From contig NC_081409.1 of assembly GCF_030272615.1 (NCBI RefSeq), forward strand, positions 655,682,468 through 655,746,467: 64,000 bases of DNA, read 5' to 3'. Below, in pieces: positions 22,449 to 33,665 of the stretch. The position numbers and the translations under genes were made by a program. Within the stretch, counting starts at the first letter, position 1. Each line of letters begins with the position of its first letter. Under the pieces are notes generated by a model, which was not told the origin of the DNA, did not search any database, and worked only from the letters and a program-made list of their open reading frames with translations. This stretch comes from Cryptomeria japonica (Eukaryota > Streptophyta > Pinopsida > Cupressales > Cupressaceae).

Positions 22449-23332
22449 CAATTGCACTTAAAACATTTAAAAAAAACACAATTATGATACACAACTACTT
22501 GTTCTTTCCATTAGGGGAAAGGAGCCAGTAGTGGACATAGGACCAATAATCGTCATCTTTTTGTCAACCTCACCCCCTGTTAGTAGACATAATAGGAGCC
22601 AACAAAAACATGGTAATGGAAGGTCCATTAATAAATATCACATGTACCAATAGTGGATAATTTTTTAGCTTTTTTGACCATAATTAGCTCATTATTGGGA
22701 CATTTGTGCACCACTATTGGGACATTTGTGCATAACTACTGGGGAATTTGTCCACTACTATTGGCTATTTTGAGTTATCTACTATTGGCGCAAAGGTGAT
22801 TATGTATTGGACCACACTTTGAAATGACCACTTTTTGACCTATTGAACATAACAAATTCCACAACATGCATCATTACTACCCATAAGCCAAAACAATAGA
22901 TTTAAGCAGTTAATTTGCATACAAAGAACACAAAAAAAAAACGTCAAAATCAAATAAACCATTTAAAAGCTTAAGATACACAAAGATTCCTTTCCCCTAT
23001 ATATAATTTAACATATTATACTCTTATTATACCTACTAACTTTTGTTTTTCTAATTCAAATACACCTCGAAATGTAGGCTTTCGGAAAAAAATCTTCATA
23101 TCTATATAACTACTTAAAAAATAAATATTAACAAAGGCAGTCTCTCTCTTTAATTTGGGTAAAATTGAGTGGAGACTAGGGTATTTTTGAATGCTTCCTA
23201 GTAAACACTGCTTGTGGCTTTTGATCGGCTCTGTTCTTCCGGTTTTCATGACCGTTCAGCTGGAAGGAAGGGAGCAATATTTATTTTCGCCTACAAAATC
23301 ATGCTTATAAATTACTGTTTGTCATAGTTTCA
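22449..23332. other. Upstream region of the PPR gene
   Basis: No other gene is seen. It holds a 22-bp imperfect tandem repeat (22691-22764). It also has TATA-like TATATATAAT at 22998-23007, about 330 bases before the PPR start codon, a candidate core promoter with no other support. A second TATA-like TTATAAATTA at 23304-23314 lies only ~20 bases before the ATG. Confidence 0.4.
22691..22764. repeat. 22-bp imperfect tandem repeat
   Basis: Three and a third copies of a unit like ATTGGGACATTTGTGCACCACT run in tandem. The surrounding 200 bases contain more forward and reverse copies of ACTATTGG/CCAATAGT. Confidence 0.75.
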
Positions 23333-25333
23333 ATGGCTGCAAAATTTATGTGCAAGAGAAAACCCTTGAACAACTACATCAACCCATTTCACTCATATTC
23401 ACGTAACATCAATAACCCTAACACCCAACATGCCCCGCAAATCAACAAAGCATCCCATTATTTTCAGAGAGCAAAACGCATAGACAGGCTTCGGCTTTTA
23501 CTTCACAACAAACCTTGGACACCCTCATTACCAAAAGATCTGGAGAGAATTGCACTTGACACCTTCGTTGTATCACAGGCCCTGCGCACTAGTAAACTAT
23601 TGCCACTCACAGCTCTAAGCTTCACAAAATGGTTGAAATCCAAGCCGGAGCTGTACAACAATTATTACATACACCACTCAATTATAAAAGTGCTCAGCGA
23701 TGCTGGAAAGGTGGAACAAATACAGAGCATGGTCGAAGAAATCAAATCTGGTAAGTACAAAAAGGTTTTTGTCAGTTCTATGAATTTATTGTGCTGGAAT
23801 GCCAGAGCTAAAAATTTTGAAGGGGTAGAAAATATTTGGATTGAAATGAAAAATAAAATGAACGAAGAAGAAGAAGAACCTCTAAAACCCACTGCAGAGT
23901 TTTATAATATTTATATTGATATGATTGCAGAGAGGGGTAGGTATAGTGAAGTGGGTAGTCTTTTCTTGGAGATGATTGAGGCTGGTGTTCTTCCTAATGA
24001 TAGGACTTACACTGTTCTTATTAAGCACCTTCTGAAATTGGGTAAGTTGAATGAGGCATTTGAGGTGTTTAAGAGATTACCCACATTGAGGGTCAAACAT
24101 ACTGCCAAACAGTACACGTTATTGGTGGAAGAGTTCGCTAGAATGAATGATGTGGAGTCAATGAGATTGCTTGTTCGGGAGATGCAAAATGATGGGGTTT
24201 TCCCTGGTAGAGCATTTATTTCTGCTGTGAGGATTTTGAAGGATGCAGGGTTGGAGGAAGAGGCCGAGGAGATTGTGAGCTATCTTTTACCTGATGCTAA
24301 TATTGAGGCTCTTGGAATATCACAAATACTTGATCTTGATAGTGATGACAATGACAATGGTGATGTCGATGGTTATGGTGAAGATGACAGTGGAAATAAT
24401 TCAGGGGAACCTAGTCAGAATTTGAAACCCTGGTTGAGTCCAAATGCCTTAGCAAGTGCCCTGAGTGATTGGAATGATGCAACAATTATTTCTCTTGAGA
24501 AGGCGAATCTTGTGTGGAATACTAGATTGGTGTGCAAGGTTTTGAGGGCATTTCAGAAAATTGATGTAGCTTTGAAGTTTTTCCATTGGGTTGCTTACCA
24601 GCCAGGATTTGCACATGATATATATACAATCTCGAGAATGGCTGTGTTGTTGGCACGTAAAGGGAAAGCTGAAGCAGTAGATCGCTTGCTTTTGAAGGCA
24701 AGGTCAGAAGAATTAAAGTTGTCAGTAAGCACAATGAGATTGATAATTGAGGCTTATGGTATATCAATGTATCCAGATGCAGCATTGAAAATTTTCAAAG
24801 AGATTAAATTATTTGGTTTGAAACCCAACAGATTGCTATATTCATCTCTGATTCATACTCTTGTGAAATGTAACCAGGGGTTAAAAGCTAAGGATATTCT
24901 TGAGGAAATGATACTTGCCAATATCTGCCCAGATATTCAGATATTTACCGTTCTAATGCAGGACTTTGGAAGGGCAGGTGATTTAAAAACAGTGCAGCTG
25001 CTTTTTCAATGGATCAACCAGAGTGGTGGTAAGCCAGATGCTCATTGCTATAGGATTCTTATCCATGCATACTGTGAGAATGAGAGAGCAGCTCTAGCAT
25101 TCAGGCTTTTTGAAGACATGAAAAGTACAAATATGAGGCTTGATGCTGAAACCAAAACCCTACTGGTGAATAGTCTCTGGACGCAGGGTAAGTTGAGAGA
25201 GGCAGCAGATGTAGAGGATGAATATGAGAAAGAGGGACTTAATTTACCTAAGGCCTTGCCTGGCAGTATATGGAAGGCGAGCGGTGGCGATCTAATGCTG
25301 ATGTATGATATTGTTTCCAGAAGCTTTTTATAA
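23333..25333 (+). CDS. P-class pentatricopeptide-repeat protein, intact and intronless
   Basis: A 666-residue single-exon frame runs from ATG at 23333 to TAA at 25331-25333. Residues 1-50 are rich in Lys, Arg and Asn with no acidic residue, fitting an organelle presequence; whether mitochondrion or plastid cannot be told. A first PPR block spans ~186-320, with 35-residue repeats such as DRTYTVLIKHLLKLGKLNEA. An acidic Asp/Asn/Gly linker lies at ~333-359. A second block spans ~425-640, with repeats beginning DIYTISRMAV, STMRLIIEAYG, RLLYSSLIHTLVK, QIFTVLMQDFGRAGD and HCYRILIHAYC. No E/DYW editing domain is seen. PPR proteins bind organelle RNA and act in its processing, stability, splicing or translation; the target here is unknown. 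It is the only undamaged long frame in the window. I do not recognise the specific orthologue. Confidence 0.93.
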   Translation: MAAKFMCKRKPLNNYINPFHSYSRNINNPNTQHAPQINKASHYFQRAKRIDRLRLLLHNKPWTPSLPKDLERIALDTFVVSQALRTSKLLPLTALSFTKWLKSKPELYNNYYIHHSIIKVLSDAGKVEQIQSMVEEIKSGKYKKVFVSSMNLLCWNARAKNFEGVENIWIEMKNKMNEEEEEPLKPTAEFYNIYIDMIAERGRYSEVGSLFLEMIEAGVLPNDRTYTVLIKHLLKLGKLNEAFEVFKRLPTLRVKHTAKQYTLLVEEFARMNDVESMRLLVREMQNDGVFPGRAFISAVRILKDAGLEEEAEEIVSYLLPDANIEALGISQILDLDSDDNDNGDVDGYGEDDSGNNSGEPSQNLKPWLSPNALASALSDWNDATIISLEKANLVWNTRLVCKVLRAFQKIDVALKFFHWVAYQPGFAHDIYTISRMAVLLARKGKAEAVDRLLLKARSEELKLSVSTMRLIIEAYGISMYPDAALKIFKEIKLFGLKPNRLLYSSLIHTLVKCNQGLKAKDILEEMILANICPDIQIFTVLMQDFGRAGDLKTVQLLFQWINQSGGKPDAHCYRILIHAYCENERAALAFRLFEDMKSTNMRLDAETKTLLVNSLWTQGKLREAADVEDEYEKEGLNLPKALPGSIWKASGGDLMLMYDIVSRSFL

Positions 25334-26198
25334 GTTGAGCTTTGATCAGATGCTGGTCTTTGGAAACCGCCATTCCTTACATCATGCCTTATTGTTTTCT
25401 CAACAGATCTCTATCATCTGTAGATTATGTTATCCTGTCAGAAATATATGTTTGTCTGATTAATCTCAGATCCTTATGCTATTTCACTTCAAATTATTCA
25501 AATTTGCTTAATGTAATTAAAAAATATTGCAGGAGGGCTCCTGATATAGCTCGCTACCCTACACCTCCACTCTCACTGAAGGAAAAATCCAAAGAGGGAA
25601 TAAGATGCTCTTCTTCTCTGGCAATTAAGTATACGGTGAATTGTAACACCAAATAATTTGCCAAATATGTTGGGAATTGATATTAATTTTTTGTATTAAA
25701 CTAAATCATTGTATGAATAGTGGTCAATAACATTTTTGTGTACCTAGGACAATTTGGGGCTTCAGAAACACTCATCTCTTTCTCTTGCAGATCATGATTT
25801 GTATTGACCATATTATTAGTAATTATATTGGGTTTTTTTAATTTATTCTGAAACCTAATGCTAACTTGGCAAACAAATGCTATGCTCCACATGTCTAGGA
25901 TTATGGTCTTTGTAGAAGGCTTAGGGTTACCTGTGGAATTTGTCAGTCTAGTTCAGGGAATATGCGTTAACACCTCAAGTGGGTTCTTTATGTATTGTCA
26001 ATTTAAGGGGTCTTAGCATGAATTCAAAAGAAAAAAAAATCTATGCCACGTCATGCCATTTTTGCAACTGATAAACTCTGTCAGCTGGGTTCCTCCCTTG
26101 TTGTGCAGTTTCCTAATTGTGGGTATTTTGTGTTAACTTTTTACAATTTTTAAAGGATGCACAAAAATTTAACTTTTACCAAATTTGAATATTGATAT
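25334..26198. other. 3' flank of the PPR gene, no gene seen
   Basis: This is AT-rich sequence, probably including the PPR 3' untranslated region. The short frames at 25342-25656 and 25701-25892 (minus) show no recognisable domain and look like chance. Confidence 0.4.
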
Positions 26199-26372
26199 AT
26201 ACCTGAGACATATGAATTAAAGCACTGCTATAGAGAAGCCAATCAATTGGCAGACTGGCTAGCAAATCAAGGCTGTGACAGGGATAAGGGTTCATGCGTT
26301 TTCTCTCCTGAAGACCTTCTTCACTTCCAGGGATCCTTATCTATTCTTTGGAAGGATATGTGCTCTTTGTAA
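26199..26372 (+). pseudogene. Fragment of a plant RNase H-like domain
   Basis: A 57-codon open stretch with no start reads PETYELKHCYREANQLADWLANQGC and ends ILWKDMCSL before TAA at 26370-26372 (motif shown in part: HCYREANQLADWLANQG). This matches the C-terminal end of the RVT_3-type RNase H domains found at the end of plant LINEs and in stand-alone plant proteins. No RT lies upstream, so it is a 5'-truncated remnant or an isolated exon. The domain call is from recognition of the R-E-x-N-x-x-A-D-x-L-A motif. Confidence 0.6.
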
Positions 26373-27068
26373 AATGTTTTTCATTTACTAATGTTTATTT
26401 TGCAGAGTCTCCAATTCCTAAGGACAACGTGCTTCACATCTACGACAGAAAATCTCTCTCTCAATATTGAAGATTTAGCGGCCTTTCGACATGACTTGCA
26501 TTATTAATAATGCAATTATTTCAAGATACCTGCCTGTGGCTCCTGAGATCTTTGTACAAGAATTAAGTGCAATCAATCATTTCAAATCACTTGGGCTCTG
26601 TGGCTTATCTGCAATGAGCACTTCAAAGTGTGAGGTGGCAATTTCATATCATTGCTAAATTCACTGCAATGATATAGCAATCTGTGTGAAGCTTTTTATA
26701 ACCGCCACTTCACCCTGCCATTGCCATGTATTTAAGTTGCCGTGTCTCCCTCTCTCTTCTTCTATGGTGACATCTGCAAATACAGCTGCACTGGAATACA
26801 AGCCATACAACTACCGGGTAAGATTCCCAACACGAAAATGGGATTCCACATCAGGTCCTTACAACCACAACCACCTCTGCAAGATTTTCGTGCTTGACTG
26901 CAATCATGTTGAAGAAGCAATCCATCTGGTGACAGGTGAAAATATCCTTTTTGCAATCACTCCACGCCTCTTGTTCGCTTCACAAATTCTATCAATTTTC
27001 ATGTTTAATTGCCTAGATTTGCTGCAATGTATGGGCATCTGGTGCATATAGCTGTTGAATTTGTGCAT
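26373..27068. other. No gene recognised
   Basis: A 121-codon chance frame (26686-27051) has an odd composition, no domain and an overlapping minus-strand frame. I cannot support it as a gene. Confidence 0.35.
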
Positions 27069-27979
27069 CTAAGTTACCGGTTCGGGTTCGGGCACTGGTT
27101 CGGGTTCGAAGAACCCGGTACGTCGGTATGGCAAAATTTTGAAAAGGGGTTTGGGTTCGTTTGGGTTCGTTAGTACAAAAACATGTAAATTATATATATA
27201 TGCAGCCTATAAGCATGAATTAAGATTAGCATGTCACATAGCATCATATAAAAAAAAATCAACATAAACTTGTAATCATAGCATCATGATCATACCATAA
27301 CAGCATCATATACATCAAGTTTAATATCAAAATGATAAAATATTGAAGTATCATTGTTTCAACTTTCAACAATTTAAAGTTTGATCATTAAATGGATTCT
27401 CTAATGGGGGTTTGGGGCAACGCCCCCAACGGGGTCAAGGGGCAGCGCCCCTTGCGGGGGTCTGGGGGCAGCGCCCCCAGCGGGGTCAAGGGGCAGAGCC
27501 CCTTGCAGGGTCTGGGGGCAGCGTCCCCAGCGGGGTCGAGGGGCAGCGCCCCCGCCGCCAACACCAAATTACAACCTTCAAACCCACACGGAACTCCATG
27601 GCGTGCATCATTTTTCTGCTTTTTTAAGACGTCAAGAACAAGGCCAAAGAAGTCAAAATTTTGATCAAGGTGCATTCTCCCGTACGGGAATTGTGTTTTC
27701 TGACTTGTTCTTTCGTACAGACTTGTGCTTCTCTCTTGGAATTTTAATTTTTTATGTGGTGGAATTCAAAAAAAATTAAATTTTGCAAAAAAAAAATCCA
27801 TTTTTGGGCTGTCAGACCCCTGGGTTCGACTTGGGTCCTCTTGGGTTTGACCCTGGGTCGAACCAGGCCTGTGAACCACGAACCCTGTTCGAACCACAGG
27901 CGAACCGAACACCGAACCCCGAACCCGGACCATACCGGACCAGTACCAGGGGTCTAGGGGGCCGAACCCGGTAACTTAG
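27069..27979. mobile_element. Non-autonomous hAT-like DNA transposon, copy 1
   Basis: The ends are inverted repeats: CTAAGTTACCGG at the left and its exact complement CCGGTAACTTAG at the right. Subterminal GGTTCGGGTT-type words face inward from both ends. It shares most of its sequence, in the same orientation, with 29461-30282. Near 27375-27400 it keeps only the last few codons of the transposase tail seen in copy 2, followed by a GC-rich triplicated block. The hAT assignment comes from copy 2. A clear 8-bp TSD is not visible here. Confidence 0.65.
27406..27555. repeat. GC-rich ~50-bp triplication with hairpin units
   Basis: Three units (27406-27455, 27456-27506, 27507-27555) each have the form GGGGGTCTGGGGGCAGCGCC, then CCCAGCGGGGTCAAGGGG, then CAGCGCCCCTTGC. 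Each contains two self-complementary GGGGCNGCGCCCC-type cores. This is a sharp GC island in AT-rich DNA, internal to hAT-like copy 1 and missing from copy 2. Confidence 0.85.
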
Positions 27980-29460
27980 TTACTAATCAGTATCTAGACG
28001 TTGCCATTAGGGGTTATGATTTCTTTAAGGGGATGGTAGATATTGGTGGCATCTTTCTTTAAATGGCCCTCATGGAAAGCCCAGCCCATGCATCAATCTA
28101 CGATGCAATCAAACTGGCCTTTGACTTGCAGAATGAGAGCATTCTCGACCAGGCTCTGTTCACATATGGAGGACAATTGGGTAATGCAAAGGTCAAAATA
28201 ATCAAAGACATCTTTAAAGCAATAAATTTTCTGGTTCATCATGTAAGGCATAAACCAATTCTATACCAGCCAAATCCTCTGCTGTCATTAAGTGTTCTGG
28301 GACACCAAATTCCAGCTCCTCAGCCTTGGTCCAAACCATTTCAATCAACCCCTTGTCAGCAGGTGTTCACAGTAATCAATCTCCTGTACCAGCCACTCCA
28401 ATGGACAAGATTAACCTAGTGTTGGCTGACTCTTTAAAACTCCTGCACAGACCCCATGGGCGACCCACACTAAGTGAAGTATCACTCAATAACAGCATAA
28501 TACTCAGGTATAAAGCTTGAGCACACACCCAAGGTGCAGAGAGAGTTCTCAGGTACCGTTAGGTGGTAGATGTAGTGTTTCTTGCATCATACTATCATAC
28601 TTCTATGCATAAGACAGTATCTTTAAAGGAAAAGCCACACGTTCAGACATTAACTCAAGTACATTGTACTCTGATATAATTATATTCAATAATGGTTACT
28701 GTTACTTCATGCTGCGTGTATATCCAAAAGTCTCGAAGGACATTACATTATCTCTTATTTATCTGCTGTGCAAAAGCCACCCATCTAAGAGTGCTGTGTG
28801 TTTCCATGCAGAATGATGCATGTGCCATGCAGCCTAGGGTGTTAGTTTCTCTGTTTTTGTTAGTGTGGCTTGTACATGTATCTGCATCCACTGTCTCTTC
28901 TGCATCTCGTCCTGAGCAGTTATCCCTCTTTGTTGTGAATGGATTTTCAATACCATTAGTGTGCTGATCTTCATTGCTGGCTGTGTACCTTCCCTGCTTC
29001 TGTGGAGGGGTTTGTTCTCTGTCGTACAGTTTATGAAAACCTGGCAAAATCCTTGTGGGCTATCCTACACAAAACCCCAATCCCTTACAAAACTGAGTAT
29101 AAGCACATAGTTACCAACATTTACATATGCTTAGATCAGAAAAAAGGTTCTTCAAATAACACCTAGAGAGATGTTTGACAGATGGATATCCATGTGATAT
29201 TTAGCTGAAGGTGATATATTGCTGTTTGCTTTTAATTTTTTAATATTTTTTACTTTGGACCAATGATGATTAAGGAAAATTTTCATCATGACCCATCCCA
29301 ATTGAAACCTAAATTCAATAGATTTCAAATTTGTTTATTTGGCCTCCCTATGTGTTTGTTTAACTAACCCGTGAAATTCAGGGTTAGCATTATTTCTCTT
29401 CTGGCAATTATCTAGATCTATTGTTAGTCGTGAGTTTAAATCCCTGGTAATAGCTTTCTT
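27980..29460. other. No recognised gene; one unassigned open frame
   Basis: This lies between the two hAT-like copies. A 118-codon plus-strand frame (28063-28419; begins MALMESPAHASIYDAIKLAF) overlaps a second frame (28326-28520) containing VPATPMDKINLVLADSLKLL. Both have ordinary amino-acid composition, and a frameshift between them could link them. No domain is recognised. It could be a decayed or unrecognised exon. The rest is AT-rich. Confidence 0.3.
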
Positions 29461-30282
29461 CTAGGTTGCCGGTTTGGGTTCGAAGAACTGGTATTCCGGT
29501 ACGGCAAAATTTTGAAAAGGGGTTTGGGTTTGTTAGTACAAAAACATGTAACTTATATATATATGCAGCCTATAAGCATGAATTAAGATTAGCATGTCAC
29601 ATAGCATCATATAAACAACAAAACCAACATAAACTTGTAATCATAGCATCATGATCATACCATAACAGCATCATATACATCAAGTTTAATATCAAAATGA
29701 TAAAATATTCAAGTATCATTGTTTCAACTTTCAACAATTTAAAGTTTGATCATCAAATGGATTCTCTAATTCGTCATCCTCATTGTCTTCCTCCTTATCA
29801 TTGACATTGACATTAGATGAATCAATGCCAATGCCAATGACACTTGCACTTGCACTTTAAGTTTGCTCGCTATCTGAGGCATCAAATGCAACAAGCTGAG
29901 AAGTGAATTTATCCAAATCAGTATGTTTTGGCTCCATATCCCACATCTTCATTTCCCCTTGCTTGTAGTCATGTTGCTTGTGTGAAATGAGCCAAGTTAA
30001 TGTTTTAAAACTCACTTTTACGGTCATTTTAATTTTTTATGTGGTGGAATAAAAAAAAATTAAATTTTGCAAAAAAAAATCCATTTTTGGTCTGTCAGAC
30101 CCCTGGGTTTGACTTGGGTCCTCTTGGGTTCGACCCTGGGTCCTCTTGGGTTCGCCCTGGTTCGAACCAGGCCTGTGAACCGCGAACCCTGTCCGAACCA
30201 CAGGTGAACCAGACCCGAACCTTGAACCAGGACCGAACCGGACCAGTACCAGGGCTCTAGGGGGCCGAACCCGGTAACTCAG
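29461..30282. mobile_element. hAT-like DNA transposon deletion derivative, copy 2
   Basis: It starts CTAGGTTGCCGG and ends CCGGTAACTCAG (imperfect inverted repeats). The flanks GCTTTCTT (29453-29460) and GTTTTCTT (30283-30290) match at 7 of 8 bases, fitting the 8-bp TSD of hAT elements. It shares its ends and two internal blocks with copy 1. The centre differs and keeps a transposase C-terminal tail on the minus strand. Confidence 0.75.
29731..30015 (-). pseudogene. hAT-like transposase C-terminal tail remnant
   Basis: The minus-strand frame reads LTWLISHKQHDYKQGEMKMW, then DMEPKHTDLDKF, an in-frame TAA, and a Ser/Asp/Glu-rich tail ending NPFDDQTLNC and stop (29731-29733). A short W-D-x-E-P motif followed by an acidic tail is typical of the end of plant hAT transposases after the dimerisation domain. 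The catalytic and dimerisation parts are absent. It cannot be active. Confidence 0.55.
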
Positions 30283-30290
30283 GTTTTCTT

Positions 30291-32479
30291 CAATAAGATA
30301 ATGAGGCACCAAGCATCTGGGTAAGGTGTGAAGAAAACAGGAATCCAACCTTTCCTCCCATTCTCTATGTGTCATTCATTGATCTCATTTAATCAGAACA
30401 AATTTCTGGCTAGTTTATCCAATTTTAATAGAATTTTAAGCTCAATACTAGTATTCAGGTGCCCAGGATTAATTAAGGCCCAATCTCCATATGCCCACTC
30501 ACCAACATGTTATGTCATTTGCTTTTATTAATTTTTATTTTGAAATGGCATGAATTTGTAGCAGTTTGTTTCCAACTTACATTTTGTAAATATACCGGAA
30601 GGTGTTTTTCTGTTTTCATTTCTACAAGGTAATGGAAGCCTTTTGAGGCCCATGGACATTGCACTTTTGAAAAGCTGTTTAGTCTGATTAGGTTTGATTT
30701 TCTTAAATTGATTGGTTATTCATTTGAAGGAGTGACAAACTTAATTGCTCTATGTCGAATTGATCAATTAATAAATTTTGAGTGGAATAACTACTTTTTT
30801 AAAAAAAAATTAATGATTTATGTTTGAGAAACTATATTCTATATGCCAGCATTTTGTGTGTCAATATGGGATAAGTTTTGTTAGGGAAGTTAGTAAGCAC
30901 TTTAAGGGAGATTCAAACACAATTATTATTTTATTTTTTTAAGTGACAATTTTTTAATAGTTTGTTTTCATTTACATTCTATTAATGGCTATGTTCCACC
31001 AAGTTTTTGGGATGATGATGGTAGGAAATGGCGGGATGTGTCTTTGGGAAAGCAAGGGATGTGAGTGTTCGAGTTGATGATTGAACCTCCATAGCATTCC
31101 AATGATCACCTACAATCAAAACATCCTATCACAAAAGAGAAAAGCAACTGATTTGATGTGAAGCTTAAATTAAATGCAAATGATTATTCTTATAAATTCT
31201 TGTCATAAAGACAACCATGAAACCTTCGATAAGATTAAATTATATCATGATGTGTTTTAATCTTATGATTTGAGACACAAAAATATGACCTAAGTAAGCT
31301 TAAGAATACTAATGTGAATACAACTTAATAAGAATTATTAAATGATAAACCTTTTTCACATGAACATATTTAAGGAGATGACATGATTTTGAGCAACAAA
31401 AAATACAACCTAAGTAAGCTTAAGAATACTAGTGTGAATAGGATATTAACATTTTTAAGGGGATAACAATTAAAAAAATAGGCAAAATTTAAAAGCATAG
31501 AAAGAATTTCAAATATTAATATGATAAGGCCTTTACTAGGATCATTAGAAAACTATATGACGAAACATTAGAGATGAATTAATAATTCTCTTAAACGTAC
31601 AAATTACAAAGTTTTAATGTCTAATCATTTGAGCATTTTCTACATGTTACAAAAAAAAAGTGGTACATTTAAAATAAAGTGCTAAATATGTGGATATGTT
31701 GTATTAGGTACTATTGATATTGCTTCCGTTGGTGATTTGAAATGAAGCAATGGTGTGAAAATACTTCTTATGCTGAACTTTAGGGGAAGGTATAAGCAAA
31801 AACAAAATATCTTATATTCATAGAAAATAATGCACAAAACAAATTACAATTTCAAGATAAATTCTACTCTCAAAAGCAAAACCAATTGTATTATTAAACA
31901 ACTAAGAGGTCACAAAAAATGATTTCTAGCTGTCTTTTTAAGAGTATAACCAACATCCATATTTTGGAGCAAATTTGATAGCATCACAAGGCCTACAAGT
32001 TAATCATACAACTCATGCAATACTCCATCCTCTTGTACCAATCAATAGGCAACATTGAAACCACAAAAAACTCCTGATTTATTAAAACCACGAGTCAAGA
32101 CAATGACCCAAAAGTGGTGCTATAATTGCCCCAAATTACAACACCCAAGTTGGTAAAGTATTTTTTGCTTAAAATAGAAGATGCTTTGATAACTATCAAA
32201 ATGTGTCACAATGTTTGTCATAGCCGACATCTAAATTTGGACACTTCACTCTCACACATTCAAATCCATTCAAAGATGCTTTATGAGTTGTGTAATGAAC
32301 TATTGTTCTTTAATTAATAATTTTGTCAAATTTCCTCAAAAAAATAAAAGATAATAAGAATAATGATACATTCAAAGTATATATTTGATAACATTAACAA
32401 GTATGCATCATCATGAATTCATAACGAAATATTTTCCTTTCAATTAAACTCATCAAATATTTGCATTTAAGTATAAACC
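30291..32479. other. Gene-free AT-rich stretch
   Basis: No coding signal is seen. A diverged direct duplication of about 58 bases is present at 31263-31320 and 31382-31440 (both contain CTAAGTAAGCTTAAGAATAC), spaced 120 bases apart. Confidence 0.5.
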
Positions 32480-32484
32480 AATCT

Positions 32485-33624
32485 TGTTGGCATGAGACAT
32501 TGCATTGATGATCAGTTGTTGCCATTGATGGCAACTAGCATCTGGTGAGTCAGATATCCAATCCGCAGTTTGGATTCCTTCATTTCGAAAGATTGATTGA
32601 GGTTCGGTAAGAAGGATAGTGTAATTGGTAGAGTGTACAGTTTGGTGGTCAGCGGATTATTTTGGTTAAGTATTTTGCCTTGCAAATCTGGGAGATGTAT
32701 TGTGGATATGCAATTTACCGTATTCAAAGTTTGTGGCCTCCGGTGTTAAGTTTAGTATTGGTTAGAAGATCCGATAGATCGTTTTTCGGTATAACAATGT
32801 TTTGGTGTAGTAACATGTAAAGATTTGTTGTGCGGATCGTGCAGATTAATTTTGATGATTGTTTATGTGTTTGAAGTCGATGAGTTGACATATGGGAAGC
32901 ATGTGAACATCTTGTTTTGGTCTGGATAGTTGTTTTTGGATCGGATTGAGCCGACTTGGATTACACGTTTCATGTTGCATGTTATGCGTTTTTTAGGCCG
33001 ACATAGAATTGATCTAATTTGATGGTGTGGATATATTAGTCCGATTGATATGATCATTTGGGTTGTTGTTTGTGTTAGAGGAAGCATGTATGAGTGATTG
33101 GGCACTGTTTCACTTGCGCAACTGAAAGATCTGTGCTTCGGTATGTGACAAAGAAGAGCAAAACAAAACAAAGAGACAAAACAGTGGCAAAAGACTAATT
33201 GTGCTTAACCAAAATTGTATTTTGGCATTTGTAGATGCTATCCATCAGTTCATTCAATCAGTTATCATTTGTAATCTCTTGTAGGACAACGAGTCCTCTA
33301 GGTTGTAGCCATTTTCTTTGTATTTTAGCAGTGAGCTCTAGGCAGTGTGCCTGAATGCCTGAATGCATGTGCATTCCCCTCTGTAATATTATTATACTCC
33401 TGATCATAGTATTATAATATTGTGGCTCTCAATCCCACCGTGGTTTTTCTCTTAAGTGGGGTTCCACGTAAAAATCTTGGTGTTATGGTGTTGGTGATCT
33501 TGGCTTTGTGTTTGTGCATTTACTTTACTTCATTTGTATAATGTGGTTGCATGATCAGGTTATTAAAGTCAACTTTGTTGAACACTGATTCGCCCCCCCT
33601 TTCAATGTTCCCTTGATTCCAACA
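32485..33624 (+). repeat. 5' LTR of D1
   Basis: This 1140-bp LTR contains the shared U5-like block CCACCGTGGTTTTTCTC followed by GGTTCCACGTAAAAATC (about 33436-33476) and an 18-base palindrome GTTGCCATTGATGGCAAC near 32518. Confidence 0.93.
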
Positions 33625-33638
33625 ATTGGTGTCAAAGC
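33625..33638 (+). promoter_or_regulatory. Primer-binding site of D1
   Basis: ATTGGTGTCAAAGC abuts the LTR end. It is a two-mismatch version of the initiator-Met tRNA complement used by copia A. Confidence 0.85.
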
Positions 33639-33665
33639 CTAGTTCCTTGGAAGGAGCCTAACAGC

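Noticed and set aside
23304-23314. TATA-like sequence just before the PPR start
   Set aside because: Only ~20 bases upstream of the ATG, too close to serve as a core promoter without a leader of almost zero length.
26686-27051. 121-codon plus-strand frame
   Set aside because: Odd composition, overlapping frame on the other strand, no domain, no family member in the window.
29380-29455. B-box-like GTGAGTTTAAATCCC as another SINE
   Set aside because: No A box at a fitting distance and no TSD or tail.
31263-31440. Spaced direct repeats as a CRISPR-like array
   Set aside because: Only two diverged copies, in plant AT-rich DNA. A simple local duplication.
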